A stretch of 64,000 nt of DNA from DSQK01 sp964550175 (GTDB lineage Archaea; Nanobdellota; Nanobdellia; Woesearchaeales; ARS49). A model generated the notes under the pieces. It was not told where the DNA came from and searched no databases. It saw only the letters and a program-made list of their open reading frames with translations. This document shows positions 44,685 to 53,926 of this stretch, piece by piece. The translations under genes and the position numbers were made by a program. The number at the start of each line of letters is the position of its first letter. The first letter of the stretch is position 1. Where the stretch lies: the NCBI GenBank assembly GCA_964550175.1, contig CAZJXP010000001.1, forward strand, positions 310,001 to 374,000. The letters run 5' to 3'.

Positions 44685-45527
44685 CTATCGTCCGCTCTTC
44701 CTCGCGCCTAAAGCGGTTACTTTCGCCAATTTCCCGTTCTTATAGCCAAAGCATAATTCGCCGAACTCGCAGTTCCTGCACCACTTCGTGTCCTTGGTCT
44801 TGGGGTAGTCCATGATATCCTCGGACTCAGTGCCCTTGTGGATTAACGCGATTTCTCGTTTCGCCATCTCCAAAAGGTCGTGGTCGACGTTGATGAACTG
44901 CGCGTTGTCCTTCAAAAAGAATATGCCGACCTGCTTCGGCAGCACGCCGTGCGTCTCGTGGTACAAAAGGGAATAAATCGCCAACTGCAACCGATACTCA
45001 GGCGTGATGATAGCCTCCTTTGAGGTCTTGTAGTCCATGATTCTGACGCCGTCAGCGGCGTGCTCGATCGCGTCGATGAATCCGCGCACGGAATGGATCT
45101 CGGAGCTGTACTGTTTCTCTCGGATGGGCGTCAATTCCTTGAACGCGGTCGCAAAATCATTCGGGTTCTGCTCAATGCGAACAACAAAGTGGTTCAGCCA
45201 GTTGAACAGCATCACTAAGGTTTCTTCGAGATAGAAATTTAATTCTCGCTCGCTCAAGTCAAGCTTGTCCAGCTCGGGCTTCGCGGCCGTCCAGTACTTG
45301 ACCAGCAATTGCGGGATGGCTGACTGCAGCTTGTCCTTGCAGTTTTCCTTCGTTATTCCTGTGATGTCCTGATTGTAGAAGTGCTCCAAGACCGAGTGCG
45401 CGATGTTGCCCCGCACCATGTGAATCGAGGGCAATAACTGAAATCCCTTGTTGTAGATGTAGAAATACTTCCGATTGCACTGCCGGAACATATTGATGCT
45501 GGATGGACTCTGCACCCTTTTTGCCAT
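44685..45527 (-). CDS. PD-(D/E)XK nuclease, RecB/Cas4-like
   Basis: A 280-residue protein: SPSSINMFRQCNRKYFY, RGNIAHSVLEHFYN, catalytic RGFIDAIEHAADGVRIMDYK, QLAIYSLLYHE, and C-terminal CRNCEFGELC, giving a C...CxxC...C pattern suited to a 4Fe-4S cluster. Third member of this superfamily in the window. Repair role is inferred from family only. Confidence 0.85.
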   Translation of the reverse strand: MAKRVQSPSSINMFRQCNRKYFYIYNKGFQLLPSIHMVRGNIAHSVLEHFYNQDITGITKENCKDKLQSAIPQLLVKYWTAAKPELDKLDLSERELNFYLEETLVMLFNWLNHFVVRIEQNPNDFATAFKELTPIREKQYSSEIHSVRGFIDAIEHAADGVRIMDYKTSKEAIITPEYRLQLAIYSLLYHETHGVLPKQVGIFFLKDNAQFINVDHDLLEMAKREIALIHKGTESEDIMDYPKTKDTKWCRNCEFGELCFGYKNGKLAKVTALGARKSGR

Positions 45528-45579
45528 AAACGGAAGACTTCGCGTGGCCTTTATATGGATTTAGGTTGCAAATGTCCAG

Positions 45580-45909
45580 TCAAGAATGCTCATTTTCAAC
45601 GAATGGCTCGAGTAGCTCGTGCGCGTTGCGCTCCAGATGCGCCTTCAATTCAGGCTGGTTATACGCATACGAATCCGGAATGTTGAGCGTCACGATGCGC
45701 TTCTGCAAATACTGCTTCGGAAACCGTCTCGAAAGCTCAATGCGTTGCTCGTCGTCCATCACGACAACAATATCTGCCCACTGCAGCTGCTCAAGATGCA
45801 CCTGGTTGTTGTACAGCCCGGCTGACTTCGTCTCAAACCTATCTTTGAATAATTCTTCCGCCGTCTTGCTTCTGTGCTTGTTTTGGTTGCAGATGAAGAG
45901 GACGCGCAT
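45580..45909 (-). CDS. Low-molecular-weight protein-tyrosine-phosphatase-like protein
   Basis: A 109-residue protein starting MRVLFICNQNKHRSKTAEEL: the CxxxxxR(S) phosphate-binding loop is CNQNKHRS. AGLYNNQVHLEQLQWADIVV and VMDDEQRIEL follow the fold, but the downstream general-acid DP motif is only partly seen (NIPDSYAYNQ). ATG at 45909 chosen; a 43-residue upstream extension is not family-like. Confidence 0.82.
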   Translation of the reverse strand: MRVLFICNQNKHRSKTAEELFKDRFETKSAGLYNNQVHLEQLQWADIVVVMDDEQRIELSRRFPKQYLQKRIVTLNIPDSYAYNQPELKAHLERNAHELLEPFVENEHS

Positions 45910-46032
45910 ACCTGATAGATTGCTTTTCAATATAAATGGGTTCCGAAAAAATCCGGAAATCTTCCGGAATTTCCGTGGTTTTTCCGGTTTTTCTTGAGAA
46001 ACACATTTTAAACGAAAAATGCTGTTTTGCGT

Positions 46033-46314
46033 ATGCACGAAACCACCCTCCTCAAGCTCGCATTGACCTGCACGCTCCTAGGATTGCCGCTGATATTCAT
46101 CACGTCAAGCTTCGTGCACGTGAAAGAAACCGTTGAGTATGAAACGATTGAGGGAACGATAGCCGAGGTTAACGTCACGAATGAGACGACACTTGTTTTG
46201 ACGAATACTCTGACTATTCCCGACGCTCTTGATGTAACAATCGGAGGACACGCGACCGCGAAAGGTAACTGGCAGAACAACACGTTCGTCGTGAAATCGT
46301 TGAAGGTCGACTGA
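46033..46314 (+). CDS. Exported OB-fold-like small protein
   Basis: A 93-residue protein with an N-terminal signal-anchor (LLKLALTCTLLGLPLIFITS) and a beta-rich remainder (YETIEGTIAEVNVTNETTLV ... FVVKSLKVD) like an OB-fold. TGATG overlap with the TctA-like permease, suggesting they work together. Confidence 0.65.
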   Translation: MHETTLLKLALTCTLLGLPLIFITSSFVHVKETVEYETIEGTIAEVNVTNETTLVLTNTLTIPDALDVTIGGHATAKGNWQNNTFVVKSLKVD

Positions 46315-47480
46315 TGCTCGCAATCATCCTCGGAACGCTCGCGGGCGTTGTCACCGGACTTACTCCCGGGCTGCACATCAACCTCGCGACCGTCATCCTC
46401 CTGTCGTTACCGTTGCCGTACTCGCCGTTGACGTTAGCCACCTTTATTCTTTCTATGGCAATCACGCATACGTTCCTCGACGCGCTGCCAAGCATCTATT
46501 TGAGCGCGCCGAACGCCGACACGGCGCTGCTGCCGACAAAACTATTACTGGACGGTAAAGGGCACGAGGCCGTGCGATTAACGACGCAAGGGAGTTTGCT
46601 TTGCTTGATTCTTGGCATCGCGTTAACCCCTGTGTTGATCGTCGTGTTTCCAAAAGTCAACTTCGCGCTGCACGGAATATTAGGGTGGATACTCTTGGGA
46701 ATTGTGCTGTACTTGCTTCTGCGCGAACGCGATTTGAACAAACTTTTCTGGGGCATTGTGACGTTTGTTTTTGCAGGCATTCTCGGACTCATCGTGCTGA
46801 ACACCAAGATGAATGAACCATTACTGCCGTTGTTGTCCGGCCTGTTCGGCGCGAGCGGGATGCTGATGAATCTATTTTCAATAACTGAGGTGCCGAAGCA
46901 AGAAGTCACGGACCAACTGCATCCGAACGCGCAAGAAACTGTCGAAGCAACTGCCTTGGGCACGTTCGCGGGCGTCTTCATCGCGCTGTTTCCCGGATTA
47001 GGGCCGTCTCAAGCCGCGAGCTTGACCGGATTCAGAAGCCCGTTGGGAAGCTTAGTGCAGATGGGCGGCATCAACACGGTGAACATGCTGACCAGCCTAG
47101 TCACAATGATGACCCTACATACTGCAAGAAACGGCGCGATGGTCGGGATGCTGTCGGTGCTAGGAATGCTCGACGGGAAAACTCTCGCGTTCTTTCTTTC
47201 TGTTTCTTTAACGGTGGCCGGAATCGCGACTTTGCTGACCTTGTTCTTATCCCGATTCTTTGCGCAACTGGTCTCTTGCGTCAACGAGAAGGCTTTAACG
47301 CTGTTCGTGCTCGGGGTTATCGTTACGCTCGTGTCTCTTTTCTCCGGCTGGTTCGGACTGTTGATTTTGTTTGTCGCGGCTTCAATCGGGCTGATTCCGC
47401 AACTCACGAACACGGCGAAAAGCAACTCGATGGCGTGCATTTTGGTGCCGGTGATATTGTTTTTACTTGGCTGGCGCTGA
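46314..47480 (+). CDS. TctA/DUF112-family membrane transporter
   Basis: A 388-residue polytopic membrane protein with ~10 helices. GVVTGLTPGLHINLATV in the first half and FAGVFIALFPGLGPSQAASL in the second are the duplicated TctA/DUF112 glycine-proline motifs. Archaeal members lack the usual periplasmic TctC partner. Substrate unknown. Confidence 0.88.
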   Translation: MLAIILGTLAGVVTGLTPGLHINLATVILLSLPLPYSPLTLATFILSMAITHTFLDALPSIYLSAPNADTALLPTKLLLDGKGHEAVRLTTQGSLLCLILGIALTPVLIVVFPKVNFALHGILGWILLGIVLYLLLRERDLNKLFWGIVTFVFAGILGLIVLNTKMNEPLLPLLSGLFGASGMLMNLFSITEVPKQEVTDQLHPNAQETVEATALGTFAGVFIALFPGLGPSQAASLTGFRSPLGSLVQMGGINTVNMLTSLVTMMTLHTARNGAMVGMLSVLGMLDGKTLAFFLSVSLTVAGIATLLTLFLSRFFAQLVSCVNEKALTLFVLGVIVTLVSLFSGWFGLLILFVAASIGLIPQLTNTAKSNSMACILVPVILFLLGWR

Positions 47481-47490
47481 GTCTCGTGGC

Positions 47491-47580
47491 CTTTTTACCG
47501 CCCCGATTGGTTGAGTGTCGGCATTAATTATCAACGACCTCACGCAAACTCAAAATCTACGCAGAAAAGCAACGTGAAGG
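47491..47580. repeat. Family A repeat, alternative right end
   Basis: CTTTTTACCGCCCCGATTGG at the left; CTCAAAATCTACGCAGAAAA and GCAACGTGAAGG at the right, the ending also seen at 5212 and 8222. Confidence 0.82.
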
Positions 47581-47604
47581 AAAAAGGCAACTAAAGAAAA
47601 CTAT

Positions 47605-48030
47605 CTACTTCAACCAAGCCGGAAGGATCGGGGCGATGAACGGGTACAGGTACGGCGAGAAGCCGGACAATACGCCAATCACGATGCTGTGCGTCCAAGT
47701 TTCACCCAGACCAGCCGAGGACATGGATGAGCTCTTCAAGGCAGCAGAAACGCCGTGCACCTTGATGGCCATGATGATAGACACCGCGATTCGGATGCCC
47801 AACACACTCCCTAAAACAGGAACGTTCGCCAACGCGGGAAACAACCCCAGAACGAACGGAACATTGAACGAGATGAACGTGCCAGCGATGGCAAAAATCA
47901 AGGCGTGAACGCCATGCCCCAAACGGTGCTGCGGAACGGCCACATCGCGGTGGACGAGAATCATTTCATAGATGCCGATGATAGCTCCGAAAAGAATAGA
48001 CGGAATGACGATAAGCGCGGTTGTTGCCAT
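47605..48030 (-). CDS. Hypothetical membrane protein
   Basis: A 141-residue protein with four hydrophobic helices. Segments HRLGHGVHALIFAIAGTFIS and SIIMAIKVHGVSAALKSSSM are distinctive; no family recognised. It is divergent from the 48142 gene across an ~110-base spacer containing GCTTTATATATTG. Confidence 0.7.
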   Translation of the reverse strand: MATTALIVIPSILFGAIIGIYEMILVHRDVAVPQHRLGHGVHALIFAIAGTFISFNVPFVLGLFPALANVPVLGSVLGIRIAVSIIMAIKVHGVSAALKSSSMSSAGLGETWTHSIVIGVLSGFSPYLYPFIAPILPAWLK

Positions 48031-48141
48031 GTGACCTCTTTGCTGAAATAGATTAGCTCATCGGTGTATTTAAAGGTTACGGGGGCAAGAAAGCTTTATA
48101 TATTGTCAGATGCGTAAGACTGTAGAAAAATAGGTGAATAC

Positions 48142-49317
48142 GTGAATATCAAAAAGATTCTCCCCTTGCTCGTTTTGTTCTCCTTATTCGCGTTGCCCGC
48201 GGCGGCGCAGACCTTCGGTCCGGTCGCAGACCTGTTTGGCAACATACAGGAGCTTATCGGTTCGGGCCTTGACGGCATCTCCGCGAATCCAGCCATCTGG
48301 ATGAAGATTATCTTTATCCTCTTGTTGTTCATTGTACTATACAATCTTGCGTTCAAGGCGTTCATGAAGGACGCGAACAAAGGAAGCAAAATATTCTTCT
48401 CAATGATTGTCGCTGTCGCGATGGTCGCCCCCATCCCGAACGCGCTCGCTGAAGGCATCTTCAATAGCTTGGGGCTCGTCGGCGGCGTAATCGTGCTTCT
48501 GCCTGTTCTGGGAATCATGATCATGACTCACAAGATGACCTCAGGAATATCACTTGGCAATAAATGGGGAAATAGTAATGACCATCTCCCCGGACGAGGC
48601 ATGTACTTCCTTGCATTCGGCATCTGGATGCTCACGCTCACGTTCTACATCAACGGCATCGCGCTTCAAGTCGACAGTCCGCTCGTAAAATCGGTTTCAG
48701 CGTATCTCAGCTTGCTTGCCCTCGGCTACTTGTGCTATTACGGCTACAAGATGATTCTTCCGACATCTACAAGCGGAGACGAACTGCAAAAGACGCTTAC
48801 GCCGGATGACTCGGTTAACAAGTTCATTCCGGGCACACAAGCGCACAAAAACGCTTCGAATGAGCGTCAAAACGCAGAAATAATCGCGCTAAAAAAAGTC
48901 ATTCCTACTGCAATAGCCCGATTGCCTCATATCCAACACGCAATACTTGAACTCACCGCGCAAGCCTACAACCGAACAAAGAAAGATAAGAAAGCAAACC
49001 TGCACAATGACGCAGTCATCCAAGAACGCAATTTTGTCGGAGTCCAAGCGACGGTAAAAGACTTCATCAAGTACCTTGTCGAAATCAGGCAATTCCAGAC
49101 GGGATTGAACTATCTTGACCCGCGCGCACTTGCGGGATTCAACAAAGATATTACTTTGGCGCAAAACATTCTGAAGGTAGAGTACAAAGCACTGATTGAC
49201 CCTCAAGATGAGGCAAACTGGGCAAACATGTTGCATTTGCTTTTTGCCGAGAGAAACGGTCGAATCACGGTTGCACTTACTCTCTTCCAGGCAGCACTTG
49301 CAAAGATTACCCCTTAA
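48142..49317 (+). CDS. Hypothetical multi-TM protein with helical C-terminal domain
   Basis: A 391-residue protein starting at GTG (TATA GCTTTATATATTG ~45 bases upstream). Signal-like N-terminus (ILPLLVLFSLFALPAAAQ), about five membrane helices to residue ~215, then a ~175-residue helical soluble domain rich in Gln/Asn/Lys. Its stop abuts the stop of the convergent coiled-coil gene with no gap. Function unknown. Confidence 0.75.
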   Translation: MNIKKILPLLVLFSLFALPAAAQTFGPVADLFGNIQELIGSGLDGISANPAIWMKIIFILLLFIVLYNLAFKAFMKDANKGSKIFFSMIVAVAMVAPIPNALAEGIFNSLGLVGGVIVLLPVLGIMIMTHKMTSGISLGNKWGNSNDHLPGRGMYFLAFGIWMLTLTFYINGIALQVDSPLVKSVSAYLSLLALGYLCYYGYKMILPTSTSGDELQKTLTPDDSVNKFIPGTQAHKNASNERQNAEIIALKKVIPTAIARLPHIQHAILELTAQAYNRTKKDKKANLHNDAVIQERNFVGVQATVKDFIKYLVEIRQFQTGLNYLDPRALAGFNKDITLAQNILKVEYKALIDPQDEANWANMLHLLFAERNGRITVALTLFQAALAKITP

Positions 49318-51030
49318 TTAAGAACAGTTATCGAATATCTTCTGGTTTCGGGCAATGGCTCGCTTTTTAGCCGATTCAGCCGAGAAATAGCTGAAGAACC
49401 CATTTCCGTTATTAGACACAGTAGCTTGTGCAACTGGAGCAACCGTCGCATTCCGCTTCTGGAACTCGACTTCGTTTCGCGCGTGGTCGTTCAAGACGGC
49501 TTCAAGTCCCTTGACTTTGGCTTCGAGCGACTTGACTTCCTTGGACTTGCCGATGCCAAAGAGGCTCTTGATGCCTGAGACTGCCTTCGAAATGTAGCTT
49601 GAGTTGATTTCAGCGTCCTTGGACTTGAGTTCAGCATTCATATTTTCGATGATGGCTGCCTGTTCGCCCGCCTTTGCGGCGCGTTCCATCCATTGCGCCT
49701 TCGCGAACTGGTAGTTGGATTCCTGAGACTTGCTGTGCGCGAATTCCATTTCGTGCGCCAAGCCAGAGGCATCAATCAAGTGTCGCAACACAATCGCCTG
49801 CTCGGCGAACGGCTTTGAATGGTCATACACAAACCCATAATCCTTGCCCATGACCGTCAAGCAATCAATGAAGTTCTGTCGCTCAGCATGTCGTCCGCGG
49901 ATGAGGTTCTTCATGCGCTGATTCGTGTCAAGCATACGGAGGTTGCCGTTAAGCAAGTTGTCGCGCTGCTCTTTCAAATCGGCATTCGTGCCCTTGAGCT
50001 GCGCGTTGGCGTTCAACGATGAGTCAAACGCTGAGATGAGGAGTTGGATTGCGTCTTCAGGCGAGTGGACTATGCTTTCCGCGCTTTGCGAGGCGCGAGG
50101 AAGACCCTGGTCGTAACGCGTGCCTTTGTCGTCCTTCCATAACAGACCTGAGCGGTCAAGCGCCGCGCGGGCGTCAGTAACCAATGCTTGAGCCTGGGCG
50201 TCATACTGCTGGAGCTTGCCTGTCGCAGCAGTTAATTCGGCCGTCTTCTGGCTGAGGTCGTCTTCTGCTTTGGCCTTGCCCATCGCAATTTCCATCGCCT
50301 TCGCTTCCTGGTCCGAGCTGTCCTTGAGCAAGTCCTGGCGATTGAACGCCAATCGGCTGAGCATCTTATCATAAGTGATGACTTCATCCTTATTGATGAG
50401 TCGCTGCTCTTCCATGTACTTGCGCAGCTTGTTGTAGCGTGCAGTGCCGTTGGTTTCAACCGTCTTAGGTTCAGCTTGATCGATTGCGGCGTAGCTTCGG
50501 AGCGCTTCAATCTTGTCCATAAGATTGTCGGATTCGCCTTGGAGGACGTCGACAGAATCACTCCATTTCTGGAGCGCGTTAATATGAGAACGGGTGACTT
50601 TCTTGTTTTCCTTGGTCAATTCGTCGATGGTGGATTTCGCTTCAATCTCATTGTCCACTATTTCACCCATCAATTGGTGGCTGTAAGTAATGAGATTGCT
50701 GCAAGCGTCGTCAAGCTCAAGCAATTGGCCAGTCATCTCGAGACCAGTAACAACCGCAATATCATAATCTATGATAGGAACATACGCCTTCTTTGATTGA
50801 GAACGAACATACTTTCCGGAAAGAGAAATGCCGGCGTCGTACGCGACGTTGAGATCTTCACCCGCAACTTCAAGTTCAGCTCGAACGCCACGGAGTTCTT
50901 TTCGAACGACTTTGAGCGTTTCCCGAGTGCCGTCGTACTTCTTCTCGACGTTGTCCAAGGCGCCCTTCAAGAGCTCATGCGCGGCGACAATCTTGTGGTC
51001 CGCCTTTCGAATGTAATCATTCTTTTTCAT
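49318..51030 (-). CDS. Long coiled-coil protein
   Basis: A 570-residue protein, nearly all helical with long heptad-like stretches (e.g. KKYDGTRETLKVVRKELRGV, EKIEALRSYAAI, KQLEAKVKGLEAV-type), no ATPase motifs and no membrane helix. A terminal segment SKAVSGIKSLFGIGKSKEVK may be amphipathic. Converges with the membrane gene at 48142. Structural or cytoskeletal role is possible but unproven. Confidence 0.8.
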   Translation of the reverse strand: MKKNDYIRKADHKIVAAHELLKGALDNVEKKYDGTRETLKVVRKELRGVRAELEVAGEDLNVAYDAGISLSGKYVRSQSKKAYVPIIDYDIAVVTGLEMTGQLLELDDACSNLITYSHQLMGEIVDNEIEAKSTIDELTKENKKVTRSHINALQKWSDSVDVLQGESDNLMDKIEALRSYAAIDQAEPKTVETNGTARYNKLRKYMEEQRLINKDEVITYDKMLSRLAFNRQDLLKDSSDQEAKAMEIAMGKAKAEDDLSQKTAELTAATGKLQQYDAQAQALVTDARAALDRSGLLWKDDKGTRYDQGLPRASQSAESIVHSPEDAIQLLISAFDSSLNANAQLKGTNADLKEQRDNLLNGNLRMLDTNQRMKNLIRGRHAERQNFIDCLTVMGKDYGFVYDHSKPFAEQAIVLRHLIDASGLAHEMEFAHSKSQESNYQFAKAQWMERAAKAGEQAAIIENMNAELKSKDAEINSSYISKAVSGIKSLFGIGKSKEVKSLEAKVKGLEAVLNDHARNEVEFQKRNATVAPVAQATVSNNGNGFFSYFSAESAKKRAIARNQKIFDNCS

Positions 51031-51161
51031 CTTAGGTTTAGTTTGTTCAGGGTCCTATATAAGCCTTTCTGTTATGATGTTACTTCGTAGTGACTACAAT
51101 ACAACCAAATCGCAAGGTATATAAGCAAAGGGGCGTATGCAAAGTAAGCAAAAAAGAGACC

Positions 51162-51863
51162 ATGGAACTATCCCAGAAGCCCAAGAATGTAACAGTCATA
51201 GCAGGTTTTCCCGGCTTCGGACTTGTCGGCACTGTGGCAACTGGTTTTCTCGTCGACCATCTGGACGCCGAACGCATCGGAAACCACTGGTTCGAGGAGC
51301 TGCCCGCGACTATCGCGCTGCACGACGGCAAAATCGTCGATCCCGTCGGCATCTACTACTCCAAGAAATACAATCTCGTCATCGTCCACAGCATCGCGAA
51401 TGCTACTGGCGTCGAATGGCTAGCTTCTGATTTAGTATTGCAAGTGTGCAAGGAACTTAGCGCGAAGGAACTGATAGCGATCGAAGGCGTCGGCAGCCAA
51501 CGCATGGAGCTGCAGCGCGCGTTTTACTTCTCTACCGACGGTAAAAATGAGAAAGCGTTAGCGAAAATCGGCGTCGAGCCCTTGAAGGAAGGCATCATCG
51601 TCGGCGTCACGAGCTCACTTTTGCTCAAAGCGAAACTACCAATCACTTGTTTGTTCTCTGAAACTCATACGAATCTGCCGGACTCCAAGTCAGCCGCGAA
51701 AGTGGTTGAAGTCTTGGACAAGTATCTTGGCTTAAACGTTGACTATCTGCCACTCCTGCAGCAGGCAGCCGAGTTCGAAGCAAAGGTCAAGACCATCCTT
51801 CAAAGCCAGGCCAAGACCCAAACGGACTCCGAAACCAAGAAGAATTTGAACTACATCACGTAA
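51162..51863 (+). CDS. PAC2-family protein, second copy
   Basis: A 233-residue protein: VTVIAGFPGFGLVGTVATGF at the N-terminus, ELIAIEGVGS, EGIIVGVTSSLLLKAKLPIT, and a charged tail. Same family as 8459-9214 but well diverged. ATG at 51162; GGTATATAAGC (51116-51126) is the likely TATA box. Divergent from the coiled-coil gene. Confidence 0.88.
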   Translation: MELSQKPKNVTVIAGFPGFGLVGTVATGFLVDHLDAERIGNHWFEELPATIALHDGKIVDPVGIYYSKKYNLVIVHSIANATGVEWLASDLVLQVCKELSAKELIAIEGVGSQRMELQRAFYFSTDGKNEKALAKIGVEPLKEGIIVGVTSSLLLKAKLPITCLFSETHTNLPDSKSAAKVVEVLDKYLGLNVDYLPLLQQAAEFEAKVKTILQSQAKTQTDSETKKNLNYIT

Positions 51864-52839
51864 TTCTGGCATTATGCTCACTTTTAGCCTTGTTTGATAC
51901 TTGATGATGGTTTGTTCTGAGGGTTAATTCTCCCTTTTTTCGACCTTTGAGCTAGTGCCTAATGGGAATAGTTGAGTTTGAGACTGGTTGGCTACCTGAT
52001 AGCTCACAATTCTAGCTCACCCAAGCAAGTCTGCCCAAGCCAACTCTTTACCGCCACGATTGGACGCGTTCGGGCATCGACCGTTTTTGTGATCCAGCCA
52101 ACTGCTCAAAATCTGCCGGGGACGACGGCAAAAATGACGAACAGGCGACTGCGACCTCCCCAAACTGCCCTTCGGCACCCAAAAACTCACTCACAAACTC
52201 CCCCTCGAATGCGCCGTTACCTTGCAAAATCAAACGAACTCTCACTTTTTGCCTTCAAATGATTTATTTTAAATATGCAAGGTAATTACTCGAGCATGCC
52301 TTGAATAACTAGAATATCGAGGTTCAACAAGATAAATAACAATAGTTATTTTCTGTCCATTAGTTTAGACTTACTCATTATCAGATAGTTATTTTAAAAA
52401 CTATTTCTTATGCAACAATAATTCTTTTAAATGAATTTGTCACTAAAAATTAGGTAGCAAAGTCAATCAATTTTGTTCTTCAATTGCGAATTTTGAAATG
52501 CAATTGAGTGAATTGTCGATTTTCTCGCCTGATTGAGCGCGGATCAAAAATGACCTCAATTGCACCAAAACAAGGGTTCAATTAATGACTTTTTTCCTGA
52601 CGCTAGCGCGCGAAAACAGTCCAAAAATAGACCGCACAACGCGCCTAAAACCTCTTGCGCGCGAGTTTTCAACCGGCCGCGATAAACCCTCAAACAAACA
52701 AAAATCTCGCGTGAAATCGCCCCTGTTTTCGCCATAAAAACCGCAAAACTATCGTCGTAACCATTGAAACCAACCCCATTTTCAAACCTGTCAGCGATAA
52801 TCCCGAATTTTCTTCATTTGTGCGAATAAATGGATCTTT
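51864..52839. other. Long A+T-rich intergenic region
   Basis: Nearly 1 kb without a protein-like reading frame. It contains a family A repeat (52044-52135) and a very A+T-rich tract (52255-52500) with repeated TAGTTATTTT motifs (52335, 52386), TATTTTAAAAACTATTT, and TTCAATTG/CAATTGA palindromes. From 52540 the sequence becomes a mix of CGCG-containing and A-rich words. A replication origin, or a regulatory or RNA-coding region, is possible. Confidence 0.45.
52044..52135. repeat. Family A repeat, diverged right arm
   Basis: CTCTTTACCGCCACGATTGG at the left; CTCAAAATCTGCCGGGGACG then ACGGCAAAAATG at the right. Confidence 0.78.
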
Positions 52840-53045
52840 TCGTGTGGCAGCAGGCTTCGGCGCGACGACCCCCGTGACCTCGTCTGCAGGGATTAAGGAG
52901 GAAAGTCCGGCAGAATGGCGACTGGGACGGGATTTGGCACGACCGGACGGGTTTCGCGCGAACACGACAGTTTAGGGGTTTGTCAAAAGTGTCGGCAAAA
53001 TCCCGACGACACGAATTGAGCCCCTCAATGCCACCAAAACCAATC
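52840..53045 (+). ncRNA. Candidate structured non-coding RNA
   Basis: GTGGCA near 52843 pairs with TGCCAC near 53029. Between them are GACGA/TCGTC (~52862-52883), GTGTCGG...CCGACGACAC (52988-53012) and ATTGAG-CCC-CTCAAT. GGAGGAAAGTCCGGC (52908-52922) resembles conserved region I of RNase P RNA, but I could not find the matching region V. AATAAATGG (~52825) is a possible TATA box. Identity unproven. Confidence 0.35.
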
Positions 53046-53292
53046 ATCCAGCCTAGTGTGGCCCTGGTGTTTGTACCTTTTACGCAAAAAAGTGGCTAGA
53101 ATCGGCTGTAAACGCGTCGCGTGAAGGACTTGGATTGATGGTTACCCCCCATTTGCGCACCTGCGCAATAACTTCTGCATTTTGATTAAAACTTTTAATT
53201 CGGATGTAACCCCCGAAACCTGTCAGGGATTGTTCCGAAAGGTTTAAATCACACCGCATGCATCCAAAATCAGCAAAAAACAGGTGACCATC

Positions 53293-53796
53293 GTGAAAAT
53301 CCAGCTTGAACACGCCGAATCTCTCCCTGACGCAAGTGTCGAAGAGCTCGCAAAAACGCTTCTTGCTCGATTCGGACTGCTGCCACGCAAGAAAGACGGC
53401 TCGGCCGCAATGCACAAACTGCTACTCGAACTCTACGAACGCAAGAAGGTCGCGAACCGGGACCGGAAACCCGAATCTGCCGTGATTCCCGTCGAGCTCA
53501 TGGGACACCTGGCCGGCATCAAGCGCCAAACGATGTACGAGTATCTGCACCGCTGGCTTGACCTTTCCATTCTCAAAAAGACTTCCTTCGTCGCGGACGG
53601 CAAAGTCGTGATTGGGTATGAGCTGAACGGCGCGAATCTTGAAGGAGCTTTTAGGAAAGCAGAAACCTCAATCCGCAACCACCTCGAAACGAGCCTAAAA
53701 CTCGTCGACACGCTGCAGAACGAAGTCAAGAAGGACAAGCTCAGGCAAGGGTTCAAGGAAACTGCTGAGACGCCCGCAATCCCCCCATCTCCGTAA
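53293..53796 (+). CDS. Helix-turn-helix protein
   Basis: A 167-residue protein. VIPVELMGHLAGIKRQTMYE YLHRWLDLSILKKTSF is a winged-helix-like block, followed by a long C-terminal helix (AFRKAETSIRNHLETSLKLV). CAGGTGA precedes the GTG at 53293 (an in-frame GTG at 53284 is the alternative). TATA GGTTTAAATC at 53240-53249. Probably a DNA-binding regulator; target unknown. Confidence 0.7.
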   Translation: MKIQLEHAESLPDASVEELAKTLLARFGLLPRKKDGSAAMHKLLLELYERKKVANRDRKPESAVIPVELMGHLAGIKRQTMYEYLHRWLDLSILKKTSFVADGKVVIGYELNGANLEGAFRKAETSIRNHLETSLKLVDTLQNEVKKDKLRQGFKETAETPAIPPSP

Positions 53797-53798
53797 AC

Positions 53799-53911
53799 CT
53801 TTTTACCGGCACGTTTGGTTCCGTTTCGGCCTCAATTCTAATGACGATAAAGCCAACGCGACAAAATCTGCCGGGGAACGGAGAAACCAGGGAAGAAATG
53901 GCGGTAAAAAG
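53799..53911. repeat. Family A repeat, long copy
   Basis: CTTTTTACCGGCACGTTTGG to AAATGGCGGTAAAAAG. The right side first shows ACAAAATCTGCCGGGGAACG, then a 30-base extension before the true arm, giving 113 bp. Lies between convergent genes. Confidence 0.85.
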
Positions 53912-53926
53912 CCAACGAAAATTCAG

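Noticed and set aside
52908..52922. GGAGGAAAGTCCGGC as proof of RNase P RNA
   Set aside because: The partner strand (GCCGGCTT-like) and the ACAGAA region V were not found within 300 bases, so only a weak candidate ncRNA is reported.
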